A stretch of DNA of 64,000 nt, from positions 27,334,426-27,398,425 of the forward strand of contig JAQFVV010000001.1 in NCBI GenBank assembly GCA_028023455.1, read 5' to 3'. The notes beneath the pieces were generated by a model. The model was not told the origin of the DNA. It made no database searches and saw only the letters and a program-made list of their open reading frames with translations. Within the stretch, counting starts at the first letter, position 1. Each line of letters starts with the position of its first letter. This DNA is from Epiperipatus broadwayi. Lineage: Eukaryota > Onychophora > Udeonychophora > Euonychophora > Peripatidae. Both the position numbers and the translations under genes were made by a program. Of this stretch, positions 52,291-64,000 are shown in pieces.

Positions 52291-55200
52291 GAAAGAATAT
52301 TATATAAATATATTTAATTTTATTAAATTTAAAAGTCTATATGTAAGGTTAAAAGAAATGACTGTAATGAAGAATGATTAATAATTATTTATTTATTGAA
52401 AAGTGATTGTTAATCGTGGTGAGCTTTTTGGCTACCATTCCAAGCCAAACATTTTGCTCTCTTCCTTCATCAAATAGACAGAAACTAATTGGTTCCCAAA
52501 TACAATCCATTGATGCATTTTGCATGTCCACTGATAAAATAAATTTCAAATTCAAAATAATTTAAATAAATTTGTATTAATATAATGCAGTAATATTAAT
52601 CTCCCCTATCCAGGTGTCCCTGGTATTTGTGTACTTATTTGCTCCATTACTGCTCTTATTGTGTTTTCTAAATCTATGAGGCGAATAATATTAAATGATA
52701 TTTTTATTATTACTTACAAATATAAAATTGTGTCATTAAAATAATTTTTAATTATGAGCTCTGTTATTAAATATGCGATTATATATGAAATAATCTCAGT
52801 GCATAACACTAACTGAAATTAAATTTAAAATGACTGAATCACTCTTACAAATGTTAAGTAATTTTAGTTATGCCCCCTGTAAATAAATATGCAAAAGTCT
52901 GATTCTCATAATAGCCAGACCAAAAAATACTGAACTGTATGCTGCAGTGATGTTAAATATTGAAATAAGGACTTATTCAAACAAAGAGCATGATATTTAA
53001 ATTAGCAATGATTTTAAATTACTCATAAACAAACATGTTTAATATACATACCCATATGTAGAATGGTATGGAAATTAATAAACTTTTAATTTAACTAAAA
53101 AATAATTTAATTAAAAACTAAAAGTAATTTGAATAAATTAAATAATAAAGAAAATTATATGCACAAATAAGCATTCCAAATTGTCATATATTATCCAGTT
53201 ACTACACATACCATTTACTATAGATACTTATATCAATAAACATTCTATAGTCATTATGTATTAACCTTAACATTAGGTTCTTAAATACCAGTTTTATCTT
53301 GTAATGAAATTTTTAAATTTTTGTAATAAAGCCATGACATTACCATTTGACATATTTTGATAAAATCTATACTAAATTCTAAAGGCCTATTCTCATATAG
53401 TAATCTTTCTTCAAAAATATAAAAAAATAAAACATATTATTGCTTTATGGATTAGCAAATTGAAATCAAAATTTAGAAGGAATATTACAGGAATGGAAAG
53501 AACAAAAAAAGTCATTTTTTTCACTTATGATTTATATCTCACAGAATATTTATATATGTTAATGTATATAAAAAAGTCATATATATATTATAGCTGTTAA
53601 AAATGAATAATTATGAAATATAACAAAAGAAATAAATATTTTATATCAAAATATTGTAGGTAAACAGCACTTAAAGGATATTTTTTTAAAAAAAACAAAA
53701 CTTTATAAATAAAGTATTTTGAAAACATCTTATCCATAAAAATAATGTGTACATATTTGTAACTACAATTGTTTTCCATGATTTTGTAAATTTCATTCAA
53801 AATGATTTTCTGGGATTCCACAATTTTAAATAATTCACAGATTTCTATTTAATCTGGAGATTTTAGAGAACAACTATACTATTCAAGTCCAACATATCAA
53901 CATGGAACAAAGATATCCACTCTAAAATCTAGAGATCCATGGAGACAACATTCACTGATGCCATTAGTTTGGTTGATTACATATTCAGGTTGACCATTTT
54001 TTAGTCTGCCCCCACCCTCTTCCATACTAGCAAAGTATTATGTATTATTGAATAAATAATAACATTGATAGAATTTTAACTTTAATATGATTAGCCAGGT
54101 TTTGCATATGATGATTGTTACTATATATTGTAATGGAACAGGCTTTTATCTGGTATGAAATATAGGGTAGCTAGATCATCACAATGAATAAGAGAGTATA
54201 TTTTTTTGATCTTTGGGTCTATATATACTACATACACATTGATTTCATTTCTAGAAGAGGAAAGGTTAAGAATCAACTAAATATTAAATATATATCTAAC
54301 TCACTTCATCCATGCATATTTCATTTCCATTATTCCAAATTTCGAACTCTTGGAGACTGCATGATCATCTAGTTCAGGCTATATTAGTATCATTTAAAAT
54401 ACAGATAGGTGTAAACATTTGTAGGTGTTAATGGTAGGTGTGAATATGAACTTACGTGTAAATGGAAAATATTTATAAATATGTAAGAAGGTATGACCAG
54501 TTAAAAAGTTGACTATAGAAAAACATGACAAGAGTTTTTAATTTAACATTTGAATATATTTAATAACTATATTTACAGCAATTAATATTTTTAACAAAGA
54601 AAATTTATAACAAAATTATAAAACATTTAATTAGACATTTATGATCTTATAATTGATTCTAACTATTATTTTTACCCCACAAAGAATAGCCATTGTATGT
54701 CCCTATTAACATAAATGAAATTTATATAATGTTTGTGATTACCACAATCATCTTTACTTTCTATATTTTTATTTGGAACTTGTAATTCATTTTATTTAAA
54801 TTAACTTTGTATATTAGATTCCTATCTGTCATCATGGTGATATGGGATTCCCCTGTTATTATGGTAGTCATGCTATAGACAAGGAAAACTGTTTGTGACA
54901 GAAATAGTTAGTCAAATATATCCAAAATATTTAAAACAACTATTAGTATAAACAAACAAAGAAAAATATACGTAGTGCTAGTAAATGTTTGGACTAAATA
55001 CGTATCAGGTAAAATCTTACCTTTCCCCTCTGATGATGATCGGATTAATACACGGTCAAGTGCTTATCATAAGCTATATTTTATTTTGCTTATACTAAAG
55101 ACAACAATATTTCTTCAGTATGTTACACACTAGCACTTATATTCCCCATTTTTGTGACTATATTAAAGTAAAGAAAAAAAATTATATCAAATATATAAAT

Positions 55201-56994
55201 AAAGTTAATGATGTCAACCTAAATTTAATTTTGTTGTTTATAAGAAAAATTGTCCTAGTAAATCATTCCAGTAATCCTTGTTAATCCATTTGCGGTATAG
55301 ATGGTAAATTATGAATGTTCTAGAACATCCACCAAGTCACTTATTCTTTATAGCCTTGGAATTTCTGCTTTGAAGTGAAAAGTTATTGGCTCCATTCATT
55401 AAGAATCAACTTGATGTTTTGTAGCACAGATGTAAAGTGCTAGGCCATCTTCATACCGATTCTGACAAGTTATAGCGACTTTCTTTTCCCGATGTAGCTT
55501 TTGCACTTAGAAATGCATATTTATCTTTATCATATTTATATATTTCTTTAATGAATTATTTTGATTGAAGTAACATCAATATTTTTTGTATTATTATATA
55601 CCTCAAATCTAGATATTGTGATCTATAATTTAGAATTACCGACACTTTGGAAATTTGAATGATCTGAATTTACTTGCAAAGATTTCAATTTTGATTTCCT
55701 TAGTTGGCTAACTTTAATTCTGTACACTTGTTTTTGTTTTCTCAGATATTCAGGTATTGGTTTTTACTAGTATTTCAACTCAAAATTGGCTGATGTTTCT
55801 CTTCAAATTGTAAATTTGAATCCTCTACCTAAATTTTTGTAAGTTATTCAGCAGATAAGAAAAGTTTTTTTCTCTCTTTGAAGAAGAAGCTCCTTGTTCA
55901 AAGAAAAGCAAGTTCATGATTATCATTTAGGTCTATTGTTGACATCATTTTTAATGAATATTATTATATAATTTGTTAATAACAATACAATTTTTATTTG
56001 ATATTTGTTTACTTTAATATTAATTTTTATTTCTAGATTGCATTCATTTTATCTGATCTTATTTACCACGCATTGTTATATTGTGTTGGAATTATAATAC
56101 ATTTAACAAGATAATAATTGCTAAAGTTTAGTTATCATGTGTGTCTTATAATTTAATTGAGATATGTATTTATAGTATAATTAAGTTGGAATTTAAAATG
56201 TGTGTTGCAATTAATGGTTTGTCAATTAATCTAGCAATTAAATAAATAACACGAATATCATGGGTCTTAGATTTGGATTAGGCCACACGTTGTGTAATTG
56301 GTATTGGAGGAATGTAAGGGGTACCTGTAACAATATGGTGCATGATTAATTGAACTTTGTTCTTCATTTTTTATTTTGACCTTCATTGGTTCCAATTATA
56401 AATTCAACAAGTATGGAGTGTAGACAGCTAGTCTTTGTTCTTTCTGTGAGTACTCCTTCTTTGAATATCTTTTTACCACTGACATAGTTGAATACAAAGT
56501 CAAATTACTTTCTCCATTCTTGTTTTTCAAACATGATAGACTTTTATTAATTATTTTCCCTCTTTGTACATCTTACCATTGTCATATTTGAATAAAAAAA
56601 GCAAACAACTTTCTTCATTCTTGTTTTGTTTTTGTAAGATATTTTCAAAAAAACTTATTTCATAATGTTTTTAATCATTTGTATTATTGCATCAGTTTTT
56701 TGCTGTAATTGCTTGCTTTATCCCATTTTCTTCAATACTTGAATCTAGTGTATTAAATCATCTATTCTTTTTTCTTTTTTTTTGTATTTTGTTTCAGTTT
56801 TATGGCGAATAATTTCTTTGTTACTTTTTATTAGAATTTCCTCTTAATTTGTTCTCTCGTTACCTGATTCCTGATTTTTCTACCTTTTGAATCTTTTCTT
56901 TCATTTCCTGATACATTTTCCCCTTATCAACAACCAGTATTTTTTTTATTTTTTTGAGCTAGTTTTTTTTGTTTAATAATGTCATTTTAATTGC

Positions 56995-57260
56995 ATGAGC
57001 TTATTGCCTTGCTTATTCCATCTGTTTCATTTCTTGCGTAGTGTTCTCATTCTGTTTCATTTACTGTATAACTTTCTCATTACATTGTTTCATTTCTTAC
57101 ATGGCCTTATAATTTTCTTTTTATTTTTTTTGGATAGTCTTATAATTTTTTTCAATATTGATTCATTTCTTACATGGCCATATAATTTTTTTTATCTAGC
57201 CTCTCTTGGATTATAATTTTTTCATTATTCTGCATAATCTCATTATTTTGTTTCACTTTA
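56995..57260. repeat. Degenerate tandem repeat, possibly a decayed coiled-coil frame on the minus strand
   Basis: Motifs tttcatttcttacatgg and tataatttt recur at irregular spacing. Minus-strand translation gives E/K/M/N-rich stretches with stops, such as NNEIMQNNEKIIIQERLDKK. This looks like a worn coding repeat of a retroelement gag type, but nothing confirms it. Confidence 0.4.
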
Positions 57261-60200
57261 GTGTTTTTCTCAATACTTTTAAATAATGTATATACTCCAT
57301 CTAGAGCCATTCTGACTTTTGTGTTTTCTGTAATAATTGCTCCATGTTTGGTTGGTATTTATAAGTTTTTATTTTATTAATAATCATTTGTAATATTACA
57401 ATCTTAATTTTTCTTTTCTTGTAACATTCATATATTAGAATTTATTCATATTAGTCAATATTATTCATGTGTGCACTATTTACTTTATCATTATATGTAA
57501 CTCATTCTTTTTTTGTGTCATCATCTATCCTTTTCTATATTTTAAACCATCCATGTAAATGGAATTATCTATTTTTAATCTTTTATTAGTTAATCTAAGT
57601 AACATTTTATTTTATTCATTTTTACATTTAACTGTATATTTATTGGCTACTTAACTATATAAACACACACATATGTGTGCTTTCTTTAATTATATATATA
57701 TATACTTAATCCTGTACATAAGAAATCTATACATGATGATTTTTTACAATGATCATTAATCAATTTATATCCATTACTTCAATTAACTATTCACCATAAC
57801 AATCATTAAATTTTTTTTAGAAATTCTGTTGTAAAAAATGTCAACCATTTTACAAATATGATGACCATTTTTTAAGATTATTGTTGTTTTTGATTATTGA
57901 TGTTATCAAGTTAGTGCCATTTTTACAAGATACAATGATGAGTTTTGTCCTAAGGGAAAAAAAATTTGTTCAAGACTTTAGTCATTGTGTAATTAAAAAC
58001 ATTTAAAATAAAATTCAATAACACTATAAATTGCAATTATAATAAATTGAAAAGATTTCTGACACTGTGAAGATAATTAATCTACACAAAAAAAGAAATA
58101 ACTTTATTCCACATGTGATTAAAAATAAACTAACTATATGCAGAATTAAAATGTTCTAAAAATATATATTTTTATTGAACCAATTTCTATTCAATAATTT
58201 TCTAACTATAAAAATTTTAATTTTTCCAAGCAAAAATGCCTGTCATTGTAAATGGGACTAATATTGTCAATATATATATATATTAACCATTAACATTATT
58301 AAAACTATAGCAACAAATTATACAATACTTTCTTGACTTAATCTTTATTTTATGAAGAAAGTTTTTTTATTTTTTTACTCAGAGTTTGATTATTATTTTA
58401 GTACAATGTTAAAAATTATAGAGAGACATATGATAATACTTGATAAGATGATCTCATACAGTAATGGATTCATTCAAAATCATAAACTGCTCAGTATAAA
58501 CATTCTACTAAATTGTTAAAAAAATAAATACCTAAATTAAAATATTTAGTAACTTAAACAAAAAGGTATTATCCTATTGATGATTATACATTATTGTATA
58601 ATTAATAAGTATTGGAGTCACATATATTAATTTCAAAATGGGAAGTATTTGTAAAGCTAACTGTGTTTTGTTTTATGTAAAAGTTTATATGTTATAATAT
58701 GTACAGTTATTGTATTTAAGATCCTAGGGAATCCTGAATGGGTTTATCTTTTCAATATCTTAACCTATGAATATGTCATATTCAAAAATTTAGTATTAGT
58801 GGCTAGAATAAAAAAAGATAAATCTAAATTTAAGAAAATTAAATATAGAATTCAGTAACTTATAAATAAATATTAAAATTTCCAATTTTTATTTTTTTCT
58901 TAAGACTCAGAAACATATTTGAAAAATTCAGTTCAGTTCATGTACAATTTAAAAAAAAAAAAGTTCATATTAGTTAAGAACTATTAAATTAGTTGTACTT
59001 AATTAATTAAGGCTTTATAAATGAGGTTATTTGATTAATCTAGTCATAAATGGATTCTAAGAAAACAGAAAAACGACCTGTATTTAGCATTAAAGAAAAT
59101 AATTTTTGATAAGTAAGAATGGGAGCTTGAAAATCAGAAAATAAGTTTTTAAGAGGTATCATGAAGCTTATCTATAAGGAATGAAAACTGATAGAGATAT
59201 AAACATTCATTTACCTATTTATTATCTGAGATATGGCAGCATAAAGGCAGGATTATCAAAGAAGGGAAACAGAAATAAGCATATGTGACAAATCTCCACA
59301 ATGTGGTAATAATTACCTGTATATAAAAGTCATATAGCTAGAAAATACTTTTCATTATTATTTTTATACTATTAGCGATGAAAAACTTCTTTATCAGAAT
59401 AACTTTTAGTAGTATGTGCTGAGAGCATGTAAAAGTGTACTACCCAGGTTTCCAAAATGTAATTTTTCAAAAGTGAAATAATTCCATGGCATGCATCCTA
59501 GTTAATAGTCTAAAGATAATGATGATACAAAACCAGCCATTTTGACTGTTCTAATATCTTGGTGGTAGTTTGTTACTTTTGCTCAAATGTAACCCTATCT
59601 TATGGAAGTGAAGCATTATACTGGTCAAAGAATTCAGAGAGCCAAAGTTGGAAATAAATTCTAAGTTTGGAAAGGAATCTCAAAAATGACTTAAAGAGAT
59701 ATTAAAAGAGAATTATGCCATAGATAAATATGTAATTATAGAAAGGTCCTCAACAATAAGATAACTAATTGTTAAATCTCTGATAAAGTTTTTTTTCTTT
59801 GATGTTTATAAAATGTATACTAGGCCTAAACTAACTTTTTATTTTATTTGTAAAATGTATTGTTTTTTATTATTCATTTTATTTTAATGTCTAATAGAAT
59901 ATAAGAATATGTATTGATTATATTTGTTGGAACTTGTAAGTTTTGCTTTAGGCTTCTGTGAATTACTATTGTCTATAGTAATGTTAATGTATAAAATTTT
60001 TTACAGAAAGCTAACTTGGTTAATGAAAACTAGATATTTCAGTCTTTATAAGTTATTTTTTTCTCCCTTCTCTTTTATTTTAAAGATGCGTCCTAATATG
60101 ATATTTTTCTGATACTTCAGCTAAAGCTTTCAATTTTATTCTGTATGTGTTTGATCATGGTAATTTTTAATTAAATCAATTTAAATGAATTATTTGTTTT

Positions 60201-62547
60201 TATTATTTAAAAATAAATTTAGTATCCAAGCCATTCTTATTTAAATCTTGTCTTATTTTCTTTGTATACTTAAATAGCTTATTTATATTCTTGATGTGTT
60301 TATGTCTAGATTGGGAATATGGTGGAATATTAATAAAGAAGAAATTAGTATATTATGACATGAGAGTAATACTTAGTCATAGGAAGCTTTCTGAAATGGA
60401 AATGATGCTTCAGGAACCTATTTAGTATATCCCAACTATAAACAAAGCTACTAGATGATGCAACTTTACACAACCCACACTAAATTGTTGATGATCAGAA
60501 AATAAACCTTTTTTTTAAAGAATTTTTCAATATGATCTTTACATAATGGGAATACTTGGTTTGATCATAATCATCTTTTTTATTATTAATTAAAAATTAA
60601 AATCAGCGTTTCGTATTACATAAAACTATAACTTTTTTTCTATATCATTACTTCCTTTCATTCCAATATATTTTTACATATATTAAAACAAGTGCTACTA
60701 ACAGTCATGTTATAAACTATAATTATATATTGATATACTAAAATTTGAAATTCCAAGATTTAGTTTTATTATATATTATTGTGTCTGATATTATATATTG
60801 TAACAGACTTAAGATATATAAAATAAATAAATGATTGAATTATTAGATGCCCCAGAATGTTGACACACCAATTATAACAGAATTAAAACAGATAAATACT
60901 TGTAATGTCAGATAATTGATTTTACTCAAATTACACTTGGATTGCCAAAAATTTAACAGAATGAATATTCAAAAAGTGAATACTAGGCCATGAATTTGGA
61001 TATACAAATTGTATTAGCATAAAATATTTACAAATGAAGGATTAAACAAATATATTTTATCAGAATATCAATAATGTTTAATGCCAAATTGTATTGGTTT
61101 GAAATAAAATAAGTATATTAGTTTAATCAAATAATGATTAATAAAACATTAGCGTAACTTTGATTAATTATTTATTTACTATAAAAACAAAGTGTAACTA
61201 ATGAAAGGTTAAAGGTAATGTAATAAATTATTAAAATAAATAAAATGTTTTAGTCAAAATTTTGGCTAATTGATATTTTAATGTATAAAATAAAACATGT
61301 AGAGACTCCTGAAGTTTATATTAAACTATAGTGTAATAAGTTGACTACGAATAATCTTGAAATCCAATATTAATTAATAAAAATAAATTTATTAATATAA
61401 TAAATATAAATAAATAAAAAAAATTATATGAATTAATTAGCAAATGAAATATTCCTTGTTAAGCTATTTAATCAGGAATTAGGTATCTTTTTATCTATTG
61501 CATCTATTATATAATTAAAATGTATCTGATATCTGTTATGAATGATATTCTAATGAAACTAAGAAAAAAATTTATTGTATTTGCATAAATACTTCAATAT
61601 ATCTTTTAAGAAATTGATTGTTTATTTTGTTTACTGTTTTTTTACAATAATAATTGTAAATTTATTAATTTATTTACATAAAATATTATACCCTCAATGT
61701 ATATTAAATATTCATTATTAACAAGATTACTCGTAAATATTGATAATTAAGATATATTGCTTTTAATATATATGAAGTAAACAAACATACCGACAAATTT
61801 AAATAAACCAAATTAGCATTAAAAAATATATTACATTTAAATTTTGTTTTCTGTGTGATTTAACTTTTTTTTGTTATGCTATATTTTGTGTATAATCAAC
61901 AAACACATGCATTTCAAAAATAAATAAATAAAGAATTAAAATATACTACGTGTTTAATTCTCCAATAGTTACATGGAATATTCCTTATTGATTTACACCA
62001 AATCTTATATTTTAATGTATATATATATTTTGTAATATATGCACAAAATAATAATAAACTTAAAATTCAAAAAAGTCTTAGAAATCTTATTAAAATCCTA
62101 TGATGTTTTCCATACTATGTAAATATGGTAATTAAGCATTGTGTTTAAATTCAAATATATCCTAGTTTATATCATTCAAATTTTTTTATTAATTTTAACA
62201 AAATTACAAGTTTTCACATAAAGCATTCCTTAATAAAATATTACAATGTTAATATTTGATTATTTTACAATAATAACAATATTGGTTAATTTTATTGTAT
62301 TTCTTAAGACACATTATAGTATTCAAATTATATTTCCATAATGAATTATAGTTTGTATCCTTTAAATTATATTTCCAGGAGATGATTTTTATTATCCAAT
62401 ATTATGCAGATCTCTCAAAAGATAAAAGTCTTTGAGCAAATGTTTTATTTATTTAGCCATGCATGTATATAGTAAAACACCAAAATATTATTAAAATATA
62501 TAATGAATGAAATTTATGTAGTTTGTTTATTGAGATGCAGATTGAGA

Positions 62548-62618
62548 GAGTGACCTAACTAATATCAGGGGCTTAAATACCTTTTTCTGATAATGCCACA
62601 TTTAGGTCACTATCCTAT
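62548..62618. repeat. Small hairpin with two nested stems
   Basis: agtgacctaa (62554) pairs with ttaggtcact (62603 on), and atcag with ctgat inside. Probably a remnant of a small fold-back element. Confidence 0.5.
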
Positions 62619-64000
62619 ATTGATTCCTTGGATAACTGAAATTGTTATGACATCCATTATTAAAAATTAAATTCCATTTAATAAAAATTCTGGCGAATAT
62701 GTCAGTTTTGATGATTTTAAAATATTTTCTTTGTAATAAAATATTTGCTTTAAAGAATAAAAAAAAGTAAATTCACAAATTAAAATAGATTCTTAAAATC
62801 ATATTTTAAAATAAAATGTAAATATTTCTTGCATATTTATCCTTTTAAATATACAGTATTTGATATTTTAAACACGTAATTTAATACTGGTTTAATCATA
62901 TAAACATTGAATACATAAACATGCATACACATACACTAAATAATAATTGACAATTTTGTTTGTCTGTATTCCTGAATTATTTGTGAAATATATACAGTAA
63001 ATAAAAATATTAACAAATGAATATATCAGTCTTTCTAAGAATAAAATATCAAATTTTAAATTAATTATATGAAATACTAATAATTTAATAACCATTAGAA
63101 ACCATCTATTAAAAAAAAATTACAAATTACTTATATCATTTTACGCTAATATGTATTGTCAATCATTATTCATTAATAAAGCAAACTATTTTAGTTTATT
63201 TTTAAAAACCAATTGAGAATTAAAATAAAATAAGCTAACAATTTTTATGTTTAGGAATATAGTACTTCCAGGTTTAAATTCAGACCATGATGGTACAATA
63301 TATAATTATAAATAATGACAGGTGTGAATATATATTTAATATATGAGATAGCTATTATAATAATTGATATGTGTTATAACTTTGGCATTCATTATTATTT
63401 ATAATAAAGGGACAGATAATCTTTATTAAGTTGTTTTTGATTATAAAGAAGTTTGTTATGAACAATTTTAACCAATAGGAGAGTTTTTAACATCAATCTA
63501 AATATATATTGTAAGATAATTTTTAAATCTTTATTTTGCAAATTAGAGATTTTTTTACTCATTTTGAAAGTTTATAAACAATATTTAAATGGTAAATATA
63601 TAATAATAAATAATCGCAATAAGCTAAAAAGCATATCAATTGCTATAACAGCAGTTACTATAGAACAATAATCTTAAACATTAGATATATATTGTAATGA
63701 AATGGGGGTATCGAGATTCAAGGAATGGGTGATAGCAAATCTCATCATCACCAAATAATCAATCCAAAATTTAAAATTATTAAAATATAAATATTAAAGC
63801 AAGATACATATTCAAGATATGATATTAAATTAAGAAAGTATTAAGTAATAATGATAATAAATCCAAGTATAATTATTGAAATAAAGATATTAAAGTGAGA
63901 AGATATATATATTAGCAATTTTATGTATTAAAAAGAGAACATGAGATCCTGAGATCTCTGTGAGATCAACCAGCTAGAGATCAGTTAGTTACTCCTTAGA

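Larger units (their letters stand above)
49396..64000 (+). other. IDE: IDE intron, at least 14.6 kb, mostly featureless
   Basis: No further IDE exon was found. AT-rich throughout, with the weak features listed separately. 50.3-52.0, 52.7-55.2 and 57.8-62.5 kb show nothing I can support. Confidence 0.7.

Overview
This is a very AT-rich stretch (by eye about three-quarters A+T) of an animal nuclear genome. Its only host gene that I can recognise is a partial insulin-degrading enzyme (IDE, peptidase family M16A) gene on the + strand. Six short exons (1394-1420, 17977-18080, 32025-32194, 41260-41382, 41466-41578, 49306-49395) join with matching phases into 627 nt, or 209 codons, with no stop. They correspond to about human IDE residues 121-329, directly after the HxxEH zinc motif. 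Neither end of the gene is in the window. All introns but one (83 bp) are 7.7-16.6 kb. The exon sequence looks invertebrate (it carries features shared with arthropod IDEs), but I cannot name the species. Large repeat-filled introns, Penelope-like elements, Ty3/gypsy elements, APE-type LINEs, MITEs and a tRNA-derived SINE all point to a repeat-rich metazoan.

Region by region. 1-1393: intron with no recognisable content. Intron 1421-17976: a 189-bp tandem duplication, then an LTR retrotransposon in minus orientation (2427-12981) with ~1.41-kb direct LTRs, a candidate primer-binding site and polypurine tract, and broken PR-RT-RNase H-IN remnants. Inside it sit a SINE (in the left LTR only) and a 3.6-kb nested element (4022-7632) with ~119-bp terminal inverted repeats, 13-bp flanking duplications and a Penelope-like endonuclease remnant. 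A five-unit fold-back array follows at 14.1-15.5 kb. Intron 18081-32024: a long-TIR element (18535-19301), a SINE, a hairpin, a 5'-truncated LINE (minus), and a second Ty3/gypsy element (plus) with its 3' LTR only. Intron 32195-41259: a second LINE (minus) and a palindromic MITE array. Intron 41579-49305: a cluster of MITEs sharing one terminus, and a Penelope-like cluster in two orientations whose endonuclease segment is split by a SINE. 49396-64000: mostly featureless AT-rich intron with a few small or degenerate repeats.

No element looks intact: every retroelement reading frame is broken by stops or frameshifts. The window is therefore an IDE locus stretched by layers of dead mobile DNA. 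The nesting order (SINE within LTR, nested element within gypsy element, SINE within Penelope endonuclease) gives relative ages. The least explained object is the 3.6-kb nested element at 4022-7632, which combines transposon-like inverted termini with a Penelope-type endonuclease fragment and about 2.5 kb of unrecognised sequence.
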